NCBI GenBank assembly: GCA_018821785.1
Contig: JAHJLI010000102.1
Coordinates: forward strand, 1 to 52,663
Source: Pseudomonadota bacterium
Lineage (GTDB): Bacteria; Desulfobacterota; Desulfobulbia; Desulfobulbales; Desulfocapsaceae
Direction of reading: 5' to 3'
DNA length: 52,663 nucleotides
Below the pieces are notes generated by a model that made no database searches, was not told where the DNA came from, and saw nothing but the letters and a program-made list of their open reading frames with translations. Numbering within the stretch: position 1 is the first letter of the stretch; each line of letters starts with the position of its first letter. The position numbers and the translations under genes are program-made. Below are positions 17,254 to 26,805 of this stretch, piece by piece.

Positions 17254-20200
17254 ATGTTTTCACGCGGACACTCTTCTGTAATCTGTTTTGTCTGGCAACC
17301 GTCTGATTTAAATGCTGCGACGCTTGAGATAGACAAGACAGGTACAGCACGAATTGTTGTTGATTTATCAGGCTGTTCCGTGGACGATTTTCAGGATAGC
17401 GACCATTTGATTAAGAATGTTGATATAAAAATTTCTCTTAAACAGTTTTTTGACCCTTCTACAAGTGAGTTCATAAAAAAAAATAACATCCGAACTATCT
17501 GGTTAGAGTATTTTGCGGAACTGCTCCCCTGCGACTTTGATACTTTTGTCAATCGATTGGAATCACATAGAATGCTTAATATCGTCACAGGAGATGTTAA
17601 GTTTATTAGCTATTTCTTTAAAAATACAATCAAAAACACTGGGATAGCTCTTAAAGGCTCAGAGGCTTCCGGATTTGTAGGTTCCGAAACTGTGCTGACA
17701 CTGCTTTCACTTGTAGAAGAACTTGCTGTTAAATATTCATTTCAACCGCCGGTACATATCTGGGGAGGAGCTGCAACACCGGAGGCGACAGCTGCATTTC
17801 TTGTAAGTGGTATACGAAGTGTTGTCTTTGAAAGTCTTCATTGGCTTTCTGAGAGCTTCCAGAAGAAATACCCGATTGCCACCCCAAAAATTTCTCAATT
17901 GCGTATCGACCATTCCACTCTTATCACCATATCTCCTAAACTGTTTTTCCGAGCCTTTAATAAGGGGAACAGCCTTACCCTCAAGGAAATAGGCGGTAAC
18001 CAAATCAGGGAAGGCGGTGCTGCTGCGCAACATATTGCAGATGTTCTTTTATCCAGAGCCATCCATGCATTGAAAAGTGATTTTGATGGGACACAGATAA
18101 TTGCCATCGGGATAGAGGCCGCTTTTGCCGGTTCTTTTCGAGATCGTTTCGGTGCCGAAATGATAACTGCAACAGGGCGCTTCTTGGAAGAGATTAAACG
18201 TTTTGTCGCTCAGTCCTCTGATGTTTTAAAGACATTTTTTTCAGGTGAAATTACAAAGGAGATGGGGATCGCCTATCCATTTATCCAGGGAGGGATGGCT
18301 TGTATTACAGATATTCCGGCCTTTGCACTGTCTATTGCGAAAGGAGGCGGTCTCCCAACCATCGCTTTTGGCATGCAGAATCTCACTCAGATTGAGGAAA
18401 AATATTCAAGACTGTCCGAGGAGATGGAAGGAAACCCTTATGCAATAAATGTTATTACCTTAGCCGAGAACCCTTATCGCGAAGCGCAACTCTCGTGGAT
18501 TATGAAAAATCCGCCTCCGTTTGTTGTGATATCTGCAGGTGATCCTTCTTTTGCAGTTCAACTTCAGAAACAAAATATACAAACAATATTTGTTACATCT
18601 GATGTTGATTTAGTCCAACTGGCCTGGAGCCGCGGGGTAAAATATGTGGTATGCGAAGGATATGAGGCTGGTGGTCATGTGGGGGAGCTCTCCTCGTTGG
18701 CACTTACCCAAGCAATCTTAGAAATAAGGCGAAAAAATCCCGAAACGAATGATTTCCCCAGAAGACTCATTGTAGCCGGGGGTATTTTCAACCACATGTC
18801 TTTATTCCGAGCAGTTCTCTTAGGTGCCGATGCCGTTCAAATGGGAACGGCATATCTGGCAACGATCGAGATTATATCGAAAGGGGCGCTTTGTAAGTTA
18901 TATCAGGAACTGGTTATTGATGCAGCCGTAGGCGAAACTGCGATTACAGGGGAATCGGTGGGATTGAGAGTTCGATCTCTTGTTACTCCCAAGATACTAA
19001 AACTCCAACAACTTGAAAAGGAGTATGCAGCATCTTGTTCTAATGATCCTAACACACGAAAGAACATTGAGAGGGAAAGCGTTGGCAGTCTCTATCGAGC
19101 AGCGCATAGCATGAATCCGATAACCGGCGCGCCATTGTCTGACCAGGAGTGTTTAACAGAGGGACAGTTCATGAGCGGTGCGGTAGCAGGGATGCTTTCT
19201 CAGGTAGTATCTGTTGCCGATTTTCATGACGGATTAGCGAGGAAGGAACCCAGGCCGATTTTGCAAAAGCATAACCACGTATTTCATGATCCAGTTCCGA
19301 TTGTTTCCCCATATTTAAAAAAGAAGGAAAGGATTGCAATAACTGGAATGGCCATGGTTAACGCCCTTGGCAATCATCCAGATGAAATTTGGCAGTCCTG
19401 TGTCCAGATGAAGAGCGGAGTCAGAAGTGTACCGTTCTCTCGATGGGACCATAGCAGATTTTTTTCCAAGTCTACCAATTCTTCTGGAAAAACCTATTGT
19501 GGAGTGGGAGCATTTATCTCGCTTGATATATCTCGAAAGGATCTTGGAGTTGCACCGCATGTTTTCAGGACAATGACGGATTCCACGAAATTAACCCTCT
19601 GGCTTGCTCAAAAGGCCGTTCATGATTCGGGCATCCTGTCTTCTGATTTGCCGAAAGATAGAATCGGAGTGATAATATCCCAAAACTCGGGTGAGATGGG
19701 CAGTACAGTTAAAGACCTGTCAATTTTTGAGGCAGCCGAAGAAATAGCTCAGTCCCTTCAAGAACATCTTGATCTCGATCATGAAAAAAGGGCGGAAATT
19801 GAGAATATTATCAAAGCCGGAAGAATCTCCTTTGACGATACGACCCTTGTCGGTCGACTCAATTGTACAGCCGGTGGTTTTATTTGTAATAAATACGGTT
19901 TTACAGGTCCAAGCTATGCGGTATCTGCAGCATGCGCGACAGGCCTGGTTGCCCTTTACAGTGCTATCCAACTCATAAAGAACAACGTGCTCGACGCAGC
20001 AATTGTCGGCGGTTGTGAAGAATTGCTGCGTCCCGGCTCCTATCTTGAATTCTCGGCGCTTGGCGCGCTTGCGGGAAAAACGTTTAGTGATAGCGTCCCC
20101 GCAGCAACCTGCAGACCGTTTGACCGGGATCGGGATGGAATGGTTCTTGGTGAAGGAGGAGCGATGATCGTAATAGAGCGGGAATCGCTAGCCATTGCCC

Positions 20201-23200
20201 GAAAAAAGAAGATATACGCATGTGTCTCAGGAATTGGTGCAAGCAACAATATTAAGGGCTTGGTTGAATCGGTTGCCGAGACGCAGCAGCTTGCAATCAA
20301 TGCGTCCTTTCGAGACACCGATTATGGTCCTGATCAGGTTGACATGATCGAGTGTCATGCCACGGCGACACCAACCGGAGATATCGAAGAGGTAAAGGCC
20401 CTGAAGGCTGTATATCCCAAGGGAGGTGCGGTTGTTCTTAGCTCATTTAAATCGCAGATTGGTCACACCCTGGGTGCCTCGGGATTGAATAGCCTCATCC
20501 GGGGTGTCTGTGCGATGCGGGCAGGTCTCTTTCCTCCAACTCTTAATTATGAAACGGTTGATTCGCGAATCGACCTTGAATCCTGGGGATTCAAGGTCTG
20601 CAAACGCCCGGAGAGATGGCCTCAAAATGTTGAGAGGCCAAGACGCTTTCAGGTTAATGCTTTTGGCTTTGGTGGTGCAAATTATATTGTGCAGGTTGAA
20701 GAGGCTGATTGGACGACCGAACAAAATGAAAAAGACACAGTCGAGTCAGATAGCTACACAGGCGCTCTTCCCTCTGAACCAATTGGGGTGAAATCTTTCC
20801 GTGTAAAAATAAAAGACAAGGATTACAGGGTTGGTTCGATAGGTAAAAATGGCAGTGGGGAACAGGTTGGAAAAATACTGAAACGGTATCTTGCAACCGA
20901 CGGGTTAACGGTGAACGAGCACAAGAAACTGGCCAGGGATGGAATATATGTCGCAAATGTTGCCGAGAATTTTCCTTTAGCACTCATGTTTTCTGGGCAA
21001 GGCACACAATACCGGCACATGGGCCTTGAGCTGTTCGAATCCTTTTCGGCAATCCGGCATTGGATGGAAAAAATTGCGGAACTAGCCGACTTTGATATCT
21101 TGGATTTGCTGTTTCATGGAAATGAGGAAAATCTTAGAAAAACTGTATGGCAGCAACCCAGCCTCTTTGTGCTGGAGTATGCGATCTTCAAGCAACTTCA
21201 AGCATTTGGCGTTCAACCCGCTGCTTTAGCCGGTCACAGCATGGGTGAGCTCACAGCGCTTACAGCTGCAGAATGTTTTTCCTATGAGGATGGTTTTCGG
21301 ATAATCAGCAAGCGGGCAGCATGTATGGAAAAGGCTGGAAAGATTGCCCCGGATCCAGGGGCAATGATGGCTGTGGATGTCCCGGAAAGCATTCTCGATG
21401 AATTGATAGCCGCCGAGGAAAACCTGTTTTATACCAACTTCAACTCTCCCCATCAGGTGGTGATTGGTGGAGGAGTAAAGGAAATAGAGGAATTCAAAAG
21501 AAGGCTGGACGGTTTGAAGTATCGGAGCCAGGTGCTGCCTGTCAGCATGGCCTTCCATTCTCCTCTGATGCGGATAATTCGAGCGGAGCTGGGAGCCTTT
21601 CTGTCCGGTATTGATGTTAAAACACCCTGTGTGCCTGTAATATCAAATGCTACTCGTTCTCCGTACCCGAACGATCCTGATAAAATAAGAGAGATTGTAC
21701 TTTCGCACCTCGAATCTCCGGTTCATTGGAGAAGTAACATTACGACCATTTACAACGATTTCGGGGCAAGACTTTTTGTGGAAATCGGCCCTCAGGACAC
21801 CTTGTGCAGGCTATTACGCGATATTGTTCCGGAGGCCCAAGGTGTGCATACCTGTTATCCCGAAAAGGAGGCAGAGAGCTTCAGAAGGTCTGTTGCGGCG
21901 CTCGTTGCAAAAGGACATATCATGTTGCCTGAACCTCCTGAATATTTGGATTTACTTGAAGAAGTGAGCCACCAAGACTCTCTGGGGAGCCTGTTAAAAA
22001 ACGAGGCAAATATAGGCGAAATTATTCAAAGAGAAATCAACCTCTTCGCCCTTGAAGGTGTGGAACAATATCTCAAACCTGCTATTTTCAAAGCCATCCA
22101 GCAGGAAATTGATCCATCTTTTAAACGGCAGGAATTAAATAATTACTTTCCGTTTGGAAGAACAGCGATCAAGGCCAGTATCGGCATTGCGCCATCATTG
22201 GGTGTTTCCAGTAATGGGATGGTCGAAAAGCCGTCAGGGTCGGTTGTTGCTTCTCTGTCTCGAGAGGAAGAGATTGTTGAAAAGGTCATGGCGATCATAA
22301 TGGAGGCAACAGGGTATGAACGATCCGAGCTTGAACCGGATATGGATATTCGCCACGATCTCTCAATTCGCTCAAGCAGATTGCCGGTTATTATGGATGC
22401 CGCCGAACAGGTATTCAACATTGTAATCAAGTTGGAAGAGTTTATGGATGTGCGCACCATCAGTGATTTTGCAAACCGTGTTTCAAAAATAATCGATGGT
22501 AAGGGTTCAAAGCCGCCAGCTCGTGACCTTGACCGGCTGAAGGATGCTGTTTATGCCGAACCAAAAAGAAAAGCAGGCTCTGTCAAGACAGCTTATCCGA
22601 TAAGCAGAAGGGTGTTTCGCCGCAAAGAATTGTTTCCGATATCACCTCAGGCTGATGTGCTTTCTCCCGGTGGGCATGTGTTGATACTTACCTATGGTGC
22701 CGATGACTTCGCTTTGGATGTGTGCAGCATTTTTGAGAAGAAGTATGGGTTTTCAGTGAGTTGTCTCAAGGTTTCCTCGGATTTGGAACAACCGGGAACC
22801 ATCAATCTCCTCGCTGCAGGAAAAGCACAGCAAAGAGTGAAAGATCTAGCAAATGCAAGATCCCTGTCCGGTGTTGTCCTTCTCACCGAGTTAAAAAACG
22901 TAGGGATTCTGTCGCCCAGTGCTACAAGTTTTCTCTGTACAGGCCTATTTGCCGTTCTCCAGGTACTTCTCAAATCGAGCCAGAGAAAATTTTTCGTGCA
23001 CATTTCCAAGGAACATGAACGCAATATGATAGCCGATTTGCTCGCGGAAGGGATTTTAGGGATGTTTCTCGCTGCGAAAATCGAATATCAGAGTATGCAT
23101 TTTCGAAGTCTTCGAAATGGCATGAATGCCGGAGCTGCAGGAAGTCTCAATTTCTCTTTCGACGCCGGTATGTTGCCGATAGAGATGGTGTATGAAGAAA

Positions 23201-24996
23201 AGAAGATCTTCACCAATGCTCTTTCTCAGGAGCCTTTGCCATTCAGCAGACAACCATTACTACAGATTGGACAAGATGATGTTGTACTGGTTTCCGGCGG
23301 GGCAAGAGGGATAACCTCATTTGTTGCCCGTGCGTTGGCAGTATGTGGTTGCAGAATTGTTCTTATTGGTCGTTCGGAAGCTGATCGCACCGGTGATATT
23401 GAAGACATACATGATATTGCAGCACAACCTGGACTAGAGATTCAGGCGACACTTGATGCTCTGCGCGCAGCCGGAGCTCAGGCGGAGTATACACGTTGCG
23501 ATGTTACGGATACGGTGCAAGTATCAGCCTTGATCAAGGATGTCAAGGCGCGGTATGGTCGGATAGATGGCATTGTGCATGGCGCAGGGATCCTCAGAGA
23601 TGGTTTTATTCAATTACTTACCCTTTCTGACTTCCAGAAAGTTCTCGATACCAAGCTATCCGGGATTATCAATTTGGTTGAGGCCTGCGACAGGAATATA
23701 CGGTTTCTTGTTGGACTCTCTTCAATAACCGCAATTACCGGCAATAGTGGACAGGCTAATTACTGCTGTGCCAACAGGGCTATGGCTGCTTATATAACCG
23801 CTCTGCATACATTGAATCCAGAGATAACAGTCAAGACTTTCTGGCTGCCTCCTGTTGAAGGCCTTGGAATGGCGGAAGACCCGGATCTGAAAGAGCTGAT
23901 TAAAATAAAGATTGGTGAGAATGCCTTCCTTGATGTGGCTGAGATGTCTGAAATTATTTGTAAAGAATTATTGTTTGGACCAAAGGGGGAAACCTCGGTA
24001 GCACCGGTGAGGCAATTACCAGTCGTTCCCTTCGTTGTGATAGAGGATGTGGATGCTTCTCAGGGTAATGCTTGGTATGATTGCCGGACCTTTCCCTTGC
24101 TTGACCGAGTGGTTTCTGTGGATCTTGCAGGGAGGACATTGCAGGCTGAAAGAGTTTTTTCAGAAGCCAAAGATCTTTGGCTGAATGATCATAGACCGTT
24201 TAAATGGCTTTCCCATCCTATCATTTCGGCCATAATGATTGTTGAGACATTTGTTGAGGCCGCACGCCTGCTTTGTCCTGATCTGCAGGTAAAACAGGTA
24301 GAGAAGGTGCTATTTAGCCGGATGTTTGAGTGTCCTGCGGGGCAAGAGGCAATTGCGCATATACTCTGTCGATCAGAAAAGGATATCAACGGCAATGCCG
24401 TTTGTCATGTTGCATTTGGGAGACCAGTAGCTCAGTTGCAGACTGAGGAACAATCGCGTCAGACCACCTATTTCAGTGGCCGGGTTGTGATGACGAAAGA
24501 CCTTGAAAAATTACAATTATCCGCACGCGATGTCAGGACTTTTTCAAAAAGTGCAAGGCCGGTAATGAACAAAGCCGACGTGATCCAATATTATCAGGAA
24601 TGCTCCGGGCTGAATGGACGCTACAGAGTACTGGAGAATATCTCGGAATATCTGGAACGATCAATTATCGGAGAGATGATCTATCCAGAGATGAATGATT
24701 TCTCGCCATCTGTAGACGGATCCTATCAATATCCTGTGTATGTGCTTGAAGGCTTGATGCAGCTTGTCTCTTTTTACGCCGGTATCAGGGATAAACAGAG
24801 GCGGCGGATAATGGTGCCTGCAGCAATTGAATCGATGATTGTTCTCAATGAATGCGCGGCCGGGGATAAGCTGGTTCTTACAGGGGATCTGCAAGATGAA
24901 GATACCATCGGCACAACCTGGGAGGCCAAAGGGTATAAAGATGACGGTAAAGTTGTCGTCCTGGTCAAAGGTTTGAGAATGAATTGGCTGGATTGA
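17254..24996 (+). CDS. Single-chain iterative fatty-acid/polyketide synthase (Pfa-like): ER-KS-AT-ACP-KR-DH
   Basis: A 2580-residue megasynthase that should build an acyl chain on its own carrier domain. Residues about 60-300 and 335-655 form two halves related to PfaD/2-nitropropane dioxygenase flavoenzymes (H-I-W-G-G-A-A-T-P-E near 168; I-Q-G-G-M near 344; E-A-G-G-H near 473), the likely enoyl reductase. The ketosynthase (about 693-1150) has Cys894, His1035 and His1071. The acyltransferase (about 1240-1550) has Ser1329 in G-H-S-M-G-E and His1435 in A-F-H-S. One acyl-carrier domain (about 1665-1745) has the attachment Ser1707 in L-S-I-R-S. The ketoreductase (about 1770-2230) has G-G-A-R-G-I near 2015, Ser2157, Tyr2170 and Asn2174. 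The C-terminal dehydratase has His2313, but Glu2499 where Asp is usual. No thioesterase is present. The architecture resembles secondary-lipid (Pfa-type) synthases, with all reductive steps on one chain. It overlaps the phosphopantetheinyl transferase gene by one base. Confidence 0.9.
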   Translation: MFSRGHSSVICFVWQPSDLNAATLEIDKTGTARIVVDLSGCSVDDFQDSDHLIKNVDIKISLKQFFDPSTSEFIKKNNIRTIWLEYFAELLPCDFDTFVNRLESHRMLNIVTGDVKFISYFFKNTIKNTGIALKGSEASGFVGSETVLTLLSLVEELAVKYSFQPPVHIWGGAATPEATAAFLVSGIRSVVFESLHWLSESFQKKYPIATPKISQLRIDHSTLITISPKLFFRAFNKGNSLTLKEIGGNQIREGGAAAQHIADVLLSRAIHALKSDFDGTQIIAIGIEAAFAGSFRDRFGAEMITATGRFLEEIKRFVAQSSDVLKTFFSGEITKEMGIAYPFIQGGMACITDIPAFALSIAKGGGLPTIAFGMQNLTQIEEKYSRLSEEMEGNPYAINVITLAENPYREAQLSWIMKNPPPFVVISAGDPSFAVQLQKQNIQTIFVTSDVDLVQLAWSRGVKYVVCEGYEAGGHVGELSSLALTQAILEIRRKNPETNDFPRRLIVAGGIFNHMSLFRAVLLGADAVQMGTAYLATIEIISKGALCKLYQELVIDAAVGETAITGESVGLRVRSLVTPKILKLQQLEKEYAASCSNDPNTRKNIERESVGSLYRAAHSMNPITGAPLSDQECLTEGQFMSGAVAGMLSQVVSVADFHDGLARKEPRPILQKHNHVFHDPVPIVSPYLKKKERIAITGMAMVNALGNHPDEIWQSCVQMKSGVRSVPFSRWDHSRFFSKSTNSSGKTYCGVGAFISLDISRKDLGVAPHVFRTMTDSTKLTLWLAQKAVHDSGILSSDLPKDRIGVIISQNSGEMGSTVKDLSIFEAAEEIAQSLQEHLDLDHEKRAEIENIIKAGRISFDDTTLVGRLNCTAGGFICNKYGFTGPSYAVSAACATGLVALYSAIQLIKNNVLDAAIVGGCEELLRPGSYLEFSALGALAGKTFSDSVPAATCRPFDRDRDGMVLGEGGAMIVIERESLAIARKKKIYACVSGIGASNNIKGLVESVAETQQLAINASFRDTDYGPDQVDMIECHATATPTGDIEEVKALKAVYPKGGAVVLSSFKSQIGHTLGASGLNSLIRGVCAMRAGLFPPTLNYETVDSRIDLESWGFKVCKRPERWPQNVERPRRFQVNAFGFGGANYIVQVEEADWTTEQNEKDTVESDSYTGALPSEPIGVKSFRVKIKDKDYRVGSIGKNGSGEQVGKILKRYLATDGLTVNEHKKLARDGIYVANVAENFPLALMFSGQGTQYRHMGLELFESFSAIRHWMEKIAELADFDILDLLFHGNEENLRKTVWQQPSLFVLEYAIFKQLQAFGVQPAALAGHSMGELTALTAAECFSYEDGFRIISKRAACMEKAGKIAPDPGAMMAVDVPESILDELIAAEENLFYTNFNSPHQVVIGGGVKEIEEFKRRLDGLKYRSQVLPVSMAFHSPLMRIIRAELGAFLSGIDVKTPCVPVISNATRSPYPNDPDKIREIVLSHLESPVHWRSNITTIYNDFGARLFVEIGPQDTLCRLLRDIVPEAQGVHTCYPEKEAESFRRSVAALVAKGHIMLPEPPEYLDLLEEVSHQDSLGSLLKNEANIGEIIQREINLFALEGVEQYLKPAIFKAIQQEIDPSFKRQELNNYFPFGRTAIKASIGIAPSLGVSSNGMVEKPSGSVVASLSREEEIVEKVMAIIMEATGYERSELEPDMDIRHDLSIRSSRLPVIMDAAEQVFNIVIKLEEFMDVRTISDFANRVSKIIDGKGSKPPARDLDRLKDAVYAEPKRKAGSVKTAYPISRRVFRRKELFPISPQADVLSPGGHVLILTYGADDFALDVCSIFEKKYGFSVSCLKVSSDLEQPGTINLLAAGKAQQRVKDLANARSLSGVVLLTELKNVGILSPSATSFLCTGLFAVLQVLLKSSQRKFFVHISKEHERNMIADLLAEGILGMFLAAKIEYQSMHFRSLRNGMNAGAAGSLNFSFDAGMLPIEMVYEEKKIFTNALSQEPLPFSRQPLLQIGQDDVVLVSGGARGITSFVARALAVCGCRIVLIGRSEADRTGDIEDIHDIAAQPGLEIQATLDALRAAGAQAEYTRCDVTDTVQVSALIKDVKARYGRIDGIVHGAGILRDGFIQLLTLSDFQKVLDTKLSGIINLVEACDRNIRFLVGLSSITAITGNSGQANYCCANRAMAAYITALHTLNPEITVKTFWLPPVEGLGMAEDPDLKELIKIKIGENAFLDVAEMSEIICKELLFGPKGETSVAPVRQLPVVPFVVIEDVDASQGNAWYDCRTFPLLDRVVSVDLAGRTLQAERVFSEAKDLWLNDHRPFKWLSHPIISAIMIVETFVEAARLLCPDLQVKQVEKVLFSRMFECPAGQEAIAHILCRSEKDINGNAVCHVAFGRPVAQLQTEEQSRQTTYFSGRVVMTKDLEKLQLSARDVRTFSKSARPVMNKADVIQYYQECSGLNGRYRVLENISEYLERSIIGEMIYPEMNDFSPSVDGSYQYPVYVLEGLMQLVSFYAGIRDKQRRRIMVPAAIESMIVLNECAAGDKLVLTGDLQDEDTIGTTWEAKGYKDDGKVVVLVKGLRMNWLD

Positions 24997-25628
24997 TGGA
25001 GGAGAGTTCTTTTTTGGGGGACATCCGCCGGATGATTTTGCGTACCGAATCGGCAAAGAAACCAATTACAATTTATTACGCTTCCGTCAAAATTTTCGGA
25101 GACAGCCAGGAAAACAAAAATTTCCTGGCTGTGCGGTTATTAAGAGATGTTGCCCCCCAGCTCCTTTTGGATAAAAATAAGCAGCTGATTGCAACTGATA
25201 AGTACGGATGTCCTCGATTAACAGTGGAATACAAACAGCCTCTTTCACTATCATTTAGTTACACCGGACAAAAGCTCTGGGCTGCTGTTGCAGAAGTGGA
25301 TTCTCTTGGAATTGATGTTGAGACTTCGGTCAATTTTTTAGCCCCCTATCCATATAATCGGGCTTTTATGGCAGATGACTTGCACCTTGCATTGAGTTTC
25401 TATCCAAAGAAAGAAGATGCTGCCGCTCTGCTCTGGTCCTGTAAGGAGGCGGCTATGAAAAGCAGAGGAACCGGCTTTCATTTCATTGATCCACGCGATG
25501 TACGAATACTTTCTTGTTTGCAGGAGGGGCATTGCATGTACAGGGTCACTGTGGCAACACCGGAAGAGATTTCTGTGGTGGTTCATAAAAAACGGCACCT
25601 GTGGCTTGCTGTAACAGCCTCAGGATAG
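24996..25628 (+). CDS. 4'-phosphopantetheinyl transferase (Sfp type)
   Basis: Transfers phosphopantetheine from CoA to a serine of carrier domains, here most likely Ser1707 of the adjacent megasynthase. The Mg2+/CoA motifs are visible: G-I-D107-V-E109 and W-S-C-K150-E151-A-A-M-K. The 210-residue length fits the Sfp/Gsp group. The ATG at 24996 overlaps the megasynthase stop codon (TGATG), which implies translational coupling. Other in-frame starts are TTG 24984 and ATG 25032. The N-terminal part is shorter than in Sfp, but the catalytic half is complete. Confidence 0.88.
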   Translation: MEESSFLGDIRRMILRTESAKKPITIYYASVKIFGDSQENKNFLAVRLLRDVAPQLLLDKNKQLIATDKYGCPRLTVEYKQPLSLSFSYTGQKLWAAVAEVDSLGIDVETSVNFLAPYPYNRAFMADDLHLALSFYPKKEDAAALLWSCKEAAMKSRGTGFHFIDPRDVRILSCLQEGHCMYRVTVATPEEISVVVHKKRHLWLAVTASG

Positions 25629-25657
25629 AGTGTCATCGACTTTCGGAATATCAAAAC

Positions 25658-26803
25658 ATGTCATATCCAAACAGGAACCAAAATTCCGACCAGTTGTCTG
25701 TTCGTCCTGTTGTGGGAAGATCGGATATGAAAAAATTCATAGACCTTCCATGGTCTATATATAAAGACTTTCCGCTCTGGATTCCTCCTATCAAATCTTC
25801 TGTCGCAAAATTGCTTGACCGAAAAAAACATCCATTCTGGCAGTTTTCGGAGGGAGAATTCTTCCTGGCCGAGAGGGACGGTAAAGTGGTAGGACGGATT
25901 GCTGCCATCATTGATGGGAACAACAATGCCTATCATAGTGAAACGTTTGGTGCGTGGGGTTTCTTTGAATGTTTTCAGGATCATGAGGCTGCTTGCGGAT
26001 TGTTTGAGGCGGTCGAGCAGTGGGTGAGGGAAAGAGGTATGAGCGCAATTCGAGGCCCACTGAATCCTTCGACCAATTATGAGGTCGGTTTACTGGTAGA
26101 CGGATTCGCCAAGGAACCTGCCTTGATGATGCCCTATAATCCAGCTTATTATCTGGATTTGATCTACGGTGTCGGCTACCGAAAAGAGAAGGATCTGTTT
26201 TCATATAGATTTACCAGAGACCATGAGGCACCGAAGTGGATGTTTGAAGTTTCACAAAGGATCTGTGAAAAAAATGACATAACGATACATTGTCCCAAGA
26301 AATGGAAACGGGATGATATCCGTTTGTTGTGTAACATCTACAAGGAATGCTGGGCGGAAAACTGGGGCTTTGTACCGACAACAGAGCGGGAAGATGATGA
26401 ACTTGCGAAAGATCTGCTCTTTCTTATCGAACCGGAGTTGGCCTTTTTTATTTATTATTCCGGTGAACCCGTTGGAATCGGAGTCCTTCTTCCAGATTTA
26501 AATCCTTTACTAAAACGTCTCAACGGCAATTTGGGTATATCTGCGTTGATAAAAAAATACCTCTATCAGTCTGAGATTAAAGGGTTGCGCGGGTTACTCT
26601 TTGGGGTCAAAAATAACTACCGCCAGCTTGGACTTCATCTTGTTTCCCTTGAACACGTGATGAAGGTTCTCCGGGCAACAGATAAATATGAATATACGGA
26701 GATGGGGTGGACGCTTGAAGATAATGAAGCCATCAATCGTCTTTTTAGTGAAGGCGGTCTTGCCCCTGATAAACGCTATAGAATCTACCAAAAGGAACTT
26801 TGA
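25658..26803 (+). CDS. GNAT-fold acyltransferase resembling bacterial ceramide synthase (bCerS)
   Basis: A 381-residue protein. It shows K-K-F-I-D-L-P-W-S-I-Y and then W-I-P-P, K-K-H-P-F-W, the GNAT-like strand F-L-A-E-R-D-G-K-V-V-G-R-I-A-A-I-I-D, G-P-L-N-P-S-T-N-Y-E near the middle and a second GNAT-like half ending in Y-T-E-M-G-W. This pattern is shared by proteins annotated as GNAT N-acetyltransferases that include the Caulobacter bCerS, which N-acylates 3-ketosphinganine. Position between carrier-protein, ceramide-glucosyltransferase-like and CerR-like genes supports the same role. The assignment rests on remembered family pattern plus context. The ATG at 25658 lies 29 bases after the previous stop; a GTG at 25601 is in frame but would overlap it. 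Confidence 0.7.
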   Translation: MSYPNRNQNSDQLSVRPVVGRSDMKKFIDLPWSIYKDFPLWIPPIKSSVAKLLDRKKHPFWQFSEGEFFLAERDGKVVGRIAAIIDGNNNAYHSETFGAWGFFECFQDHEAACGLFEAVEQWVRERGMSAIRGPLNPSTNYEVGLLVDGFAKEPALMMPYNPAYYLDLIYGVGYRKEKDLFSYRFTRDHEAPKWMFEVSQRICEKNDITIHCPKKWKRDDIRLLCNIYKECWAENWGFVPTTEREDDELAKDLLFLIEPELAFFIYYSGEPVGIGVLLPDLNPLLKRLNGNLGISALIKKYLYQSEIKGLRGLLFGVKNNYRQLGLHLVSLEHVMKVLRATDKYEYTEMGWTLEDNEAINRLFSEGGLAPDKRYRIYQKEL

Positions 26804-26805
26804 GT

